Below are positions 4,905 to 7,209 of a stretch of 7,209 nucleotides of DNA, piece by piece. Origin of the DNA: a candidate division TA06 bacterium DG_78. GTDB lineage: Bacteria; Hydrothermota; Tepidihabitantia; SM23-42. Below the pieces are notes generated by a model. It was not told the origin of the DNA, ran no database searches, and worked only from the letters and a program-made list of their open reading frames with translations. How positions within the stretch are numbered: the stretch's first letter is position 1; each line of letters opens with the position of its first letter. The stretch is from NCBI GenBank assembly GCA_001303225.1, contig LJNI01000118.1:1-7209 (forward strand), in the 5' to 3' direction. Both the position numbers and the translations under genes were made by a program.

Positions 4905-7209
4905 ATGCAAGGCTATTATCGTTTTCCAACGATACACAACGACACCATCATATTTGTCTGCGAAGATGATCTCTGGATCATTTCGACAAAAGGTGGCGTC
5001 GCGCGCAGATTAACGTCAAGTTTAGGAGAAATAAGTTCACCATTTTTGTCTCCAAACGGAAAGGAAGTTGCATTCATCAGCCGCGAAGAAGGTCATCCAG
5101 AAGTTTATTGTATGCCGACACACGGTGGTGTGGCGCGAAGAATCACGTTTTTAGGTGCCAATTCGTATGTTGTTGGCTGGAGTCGCGATAGCAAAAGAAT
5201 ATTGTTTGCCAGTAATGTCGGACAATGGTATTTGCGAATGTTCTCTATTTATTCAGTGGATAAAAATAAAGATACTCCAAAGCTCATTCCTGTCGGTCCA
5301 GCGCGAGAGATTTCTTTTGGTCTGAAAAAAGACGTGATCATAGGTCGGAACACTGCAGACCCTGCACGATGGAAACGCTATCGCGGTGGCACTGTAGGTG
5401 AACTGTGGATTGACTCAGCAGGTAAAGGCAATTTTAAAAAATTAATCAATCTGAAAGGTAACCTTGCATCGCCAATGTGGATAGACAATCGAATATATTT
5501 CATATCAGACCATGAGGGTATTGGTAATATCTATTCGTGCACTGTCAGCGGTAAAAATGTAAAGCGGCATACAAACCATACCACATTTTACGTGAGAAAT
5601 GCAAATACTGACGGAAAACGTATTGTGTATCACGCAGGTGGTGATATCTATGTATACGATAAACAGAAAAATCTCAGTCGGGAAATTAACATTCAATATC
5701 ACAGTCCACGCGTGCAAACTAATCGTAAATTTGTTGAGGCTGCGAAATACCTGGAAGATTACGCAATTCATCCAAAGGGAGAAATGGTATGTGTTACGAG
5801 TCGTGGCAAGGTATTCTCAATGCCGAACTGGGAAGGACCGGTTTCCCAGAATGGAAAGAAATCAGGTGCCCGATACCGGCTTGGTCGATGGCTCTATGAT
5901 AATAAGAGACTCATCGTCGTTACCGACGAGAAAGGAGAAGATACCTTACAATTATACTATACTGATAACAGCAAAAATCCTGAAAATCTACCGTTCCTGA
6001 ACATTGGCCGACCTATTGAAGTTGAACCATCGCCGCGAAAACCTCTGATTGCCCTGACGAATCATCGCTCTGAACTCATCCTTGTAAATTTGAAGTCAAG
6101 AAAGAGTATTATATTAGATAAAAGCAAATATAATAGAATCAGTGGTATCACCTGGTCGCGAGATGGTGAATGGATTGCCTACAGTTTCTGGAATTCTGAG
6201 AGAACTTCATGTATAAAATTATGTAATGTAGCACGTAAGAAAACGTATTTCATAACGAAAGCGATACTTCAGGACTTCTCGCCGAGTTTTGACCCTGATG
6301 GCAGATTTCTCTATTTTCTCTCAAATCGAGAATTCGACCCAGTGTATGATTCTATGCAGTTTGACCTCGGGTTTCCAGCAAATATCAAACCATATCTCAT
6401 CACCCTGAGGAAAGAAATGGCATCACCATTTAGGTATACTGATATTGCGCCGACCGGGCTCGAGCTTACAGGCCTCGATAAACTTGAACTCAGTTTAGAT
6501 AAGATCAAAAAAACAATAAAACGTATAAGAATCGACCTCGACGGCATCCAAGATCGGGTAATCCCATTTCCATTAGCTGTAGGTAAATACACTCAAATTT
6601 GTGGGAATAAGGACAAAGTGCTCTTTGTGACCTGGCCAATCGAAGGAAGTAGTAAACATTGGTTTAGTGAAGAAATTCCTGCTGAGGGAATGTTTGAATA
6701 CTACGATCTTAAAGAACAAAAAAAATATACAATCATTGAAGGAATAACTGATTTCAAAGTTTCACAGGACAGCGAAATTATTATTTATCGTGCTAAGAAT
6801 AAGTTGAGAATTATCAAACCTGTTGAAAAAATAGATAAGAGAATACCAAATCAACCAGTAGGTCACAAAAGTGGTTGGTTAGATCTATCGCGTGTAAGGA
6901 TTATGGTTGAACCATCATTAGAATGGCGTCAAATGTACCGAGATGCCTGGCGATTGCAGCGTGATCACTTCTGGACAAAAGACATGTCTGGTGTAAACTG
7001 GACAAAAGTATATAAAAGATATTTACCGTTATTAGAGAGGATCGGTACACGCGGAGAATTCTCAGACCTCATTTGGGAGATGCAGGGTGAACTCGGAACA
7101 TCCCATGCTTATGAATGGGGAGGTGATTACAGGAAAGAACCGCAGTATAAACAGGGGTTCCTCGGTGCTGATCTTGAATATAATAGAAGATACAATGCCT
7201 TTCGCATTA
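4905..7209 (+). CDS. tri: Tricorn core protease homologue, 3' end cut by the window
   Basis: The first 768 residues of a tricorn-type peptidase (family S41), a large cytosolic serine protease that in Thermoplasma degrades peptides released by the proteasome. It matches that protein in layout: an N-terminal six-bladed propeller (about 1-265) with IHNDTIIFVCEDDLWI and V144-I-I-G-R-N-T150...W156-K-R-Y-R-G-G162, a second, seven-bladed propeller (about 275-665), and the start of the C1 domain with EWRQMYRDAW (673-682) and the motif G-T-S733-H734-A-Y. His734 corresponds to Thermoplasma His746 and Ser733 to Ser745, from my memory of that protein. The PDZ domain, the nucleophilic serine and the second core domain lie beyond 7209, so activity cannot be judged. 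There is no signal peptide or membrane segment. The ATG at 4905 has AAAGGAG with 5-nt spacing. The frame is open to the window edge. No tricorn-interacting aminopeptidase or proteasome gene is in view. Confidence 0.95.
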   Translation, partial: MQGYYRFPTIHNDTIIFVCEDDLWIISTKGGVARRLTSSLGEISSPFLSPNGKEVAFISREEGHPEVYCMPTHGGVARRITFLGANSYVVGWSRDSKRILFASNVGQWYLRMFSIYSVDKNKDTPKLIPVGPAREISFGLKKDVIIGRNTADPARWKRYRGGTVGELWIDSAGKGNFKKLINLKGNLASPMWIDNRIYFISDHEGIGNIYSCTVSGKNVKRHTNHTTFYVRNANTDGKRIVYHAGGDIYVYDKQKNLSREINIQYHSPRVQTNRKFVEAAKYLEDYAIHPKGEMVCVTSRGKVFSMPNWEGPVSQNGKKSGARYRLGRWLYDNKRLIVVTDEKGEDTLQLYYTDNSKNPENLPFLNIGRPIEVEPSPRKPLIALTNHRSELILVNLKSRKSIILDKSKYNRISGITWSRDGEWIAYSFWNSERTSCIKLCNVARKKTYFITKAILQDFSPSFDPDGRFLYFLSNREFDPVYDSMQFDLGFPANIKPYLITLRKEMASPFRYTDIAPTGLELTGLDKLELSLDKIKKTIKRIRIDLDGIQDRVIPFPLAVGKYTQICGNKDKVLFVTWPIEGSSKHWFSEEIPAEGMFEYYDLKEQKKYTIIEGITDFKVSQDSEIIIYRAKNKLRIIKPVEKIDKRIPNQPVGHKSGWLDLSRVRIMVEPSLEWRQMYRDAWRLQRDHFWTKDMSGVNWTKVYKRYLPLLERIGTRGEFSDLIWEMQGELGTSHAYEWGGDYRKEPQYKQGFLGADLEYNRRYNAFRI

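Noticed and set aside
5505..6592. Open frames of 88 to 133 codons inside the tricorn gene on both strands
   Set aside because: They lie in other frames of a continuous, clearly homologous protein, and their translations show no family motif.
1..7209. Search for tRNA, rRNA, riboswitch, CRISPR, transposon, toxin-antitoxin or defence genes
   Set aside because: Coding density is high, every gene is a recognisable housekeeping type or a single exported protein, and no supporting repeat or RNA structure was visible by eye.

Overview
This window is bacterial chromosomal DNA, AT-rich by eye, with tightly packed housekeeping genes and no sign of mobile DNA. The bacterial markers are a class I BirA, a type III pantothenate kinase and TsaE/TsaB. 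The phosphohexomutase starts in the style I recall from Bacteroidetes and related candidate phyla (MSL-M-FSVSGLRG, with a GGEGNGG sugar loop). Together with a full-size tricorn-type protease, this suggests an uncultured member of an FCB-like or WOR-3-like lineage. That placement is low-confidence inference.

Layout. Positions 1-3277 hold a minus-strand operon read from right to left: a small exported, probably lipid-anchored protein (2768-3277), birA (2069-2764), coaX (1338-2075), tsaE (917-1345), tsaB (256-936) and a rimI-type acetyltransferase cut by the left edge (1-296). Adjacent genes are 3 nt apart or overlap by 7, 8, 20 and 41 nt. The only strong Shine-Dalgarno sequence is at the head gene, so downstream translation is probably coupled. 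A separate minus-strand gene at 3433-4752 encodes a GlmM/phosphomannomutase-family enzyme. A plus-strand gene diverges from it and runs off the right edge (4905-7209). It encodes the propellers and the start of the catalytic core of a tricorn protease, and is intact up to the catalytic Ser-His motif.

How the genes fit together. The operon groups cofactor enzymes (biotin attachment, first step of CoA synthesis) with two proteins needed for tRNA t6A37 (TsaE, TsaB; TsaD is not in the window) and a protein N-acetyltransferase. The phosphohexomutase probably feeds amino-sugar or cell-envelope precursors. Tricorn acts late in cytosolic peptide breakdown. Their shared location does not by itself show a joint function.

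Regulation. Three promoter-like sequences are visible, each with a 16-nt spacer. The phosphohexomutase promoter matches the sigma-70 consensus perfectly and lies so close to the ATG that the mRNA should be leaderless or nearly so. A 13-bp dyad covers its -35 box between the two divergent genes. I saw no RNA gene, CRISPR array, insertion sequence or defence system. No gap between genes exceeds 155 bp, and I do not see an undescribed multi-gene system here.
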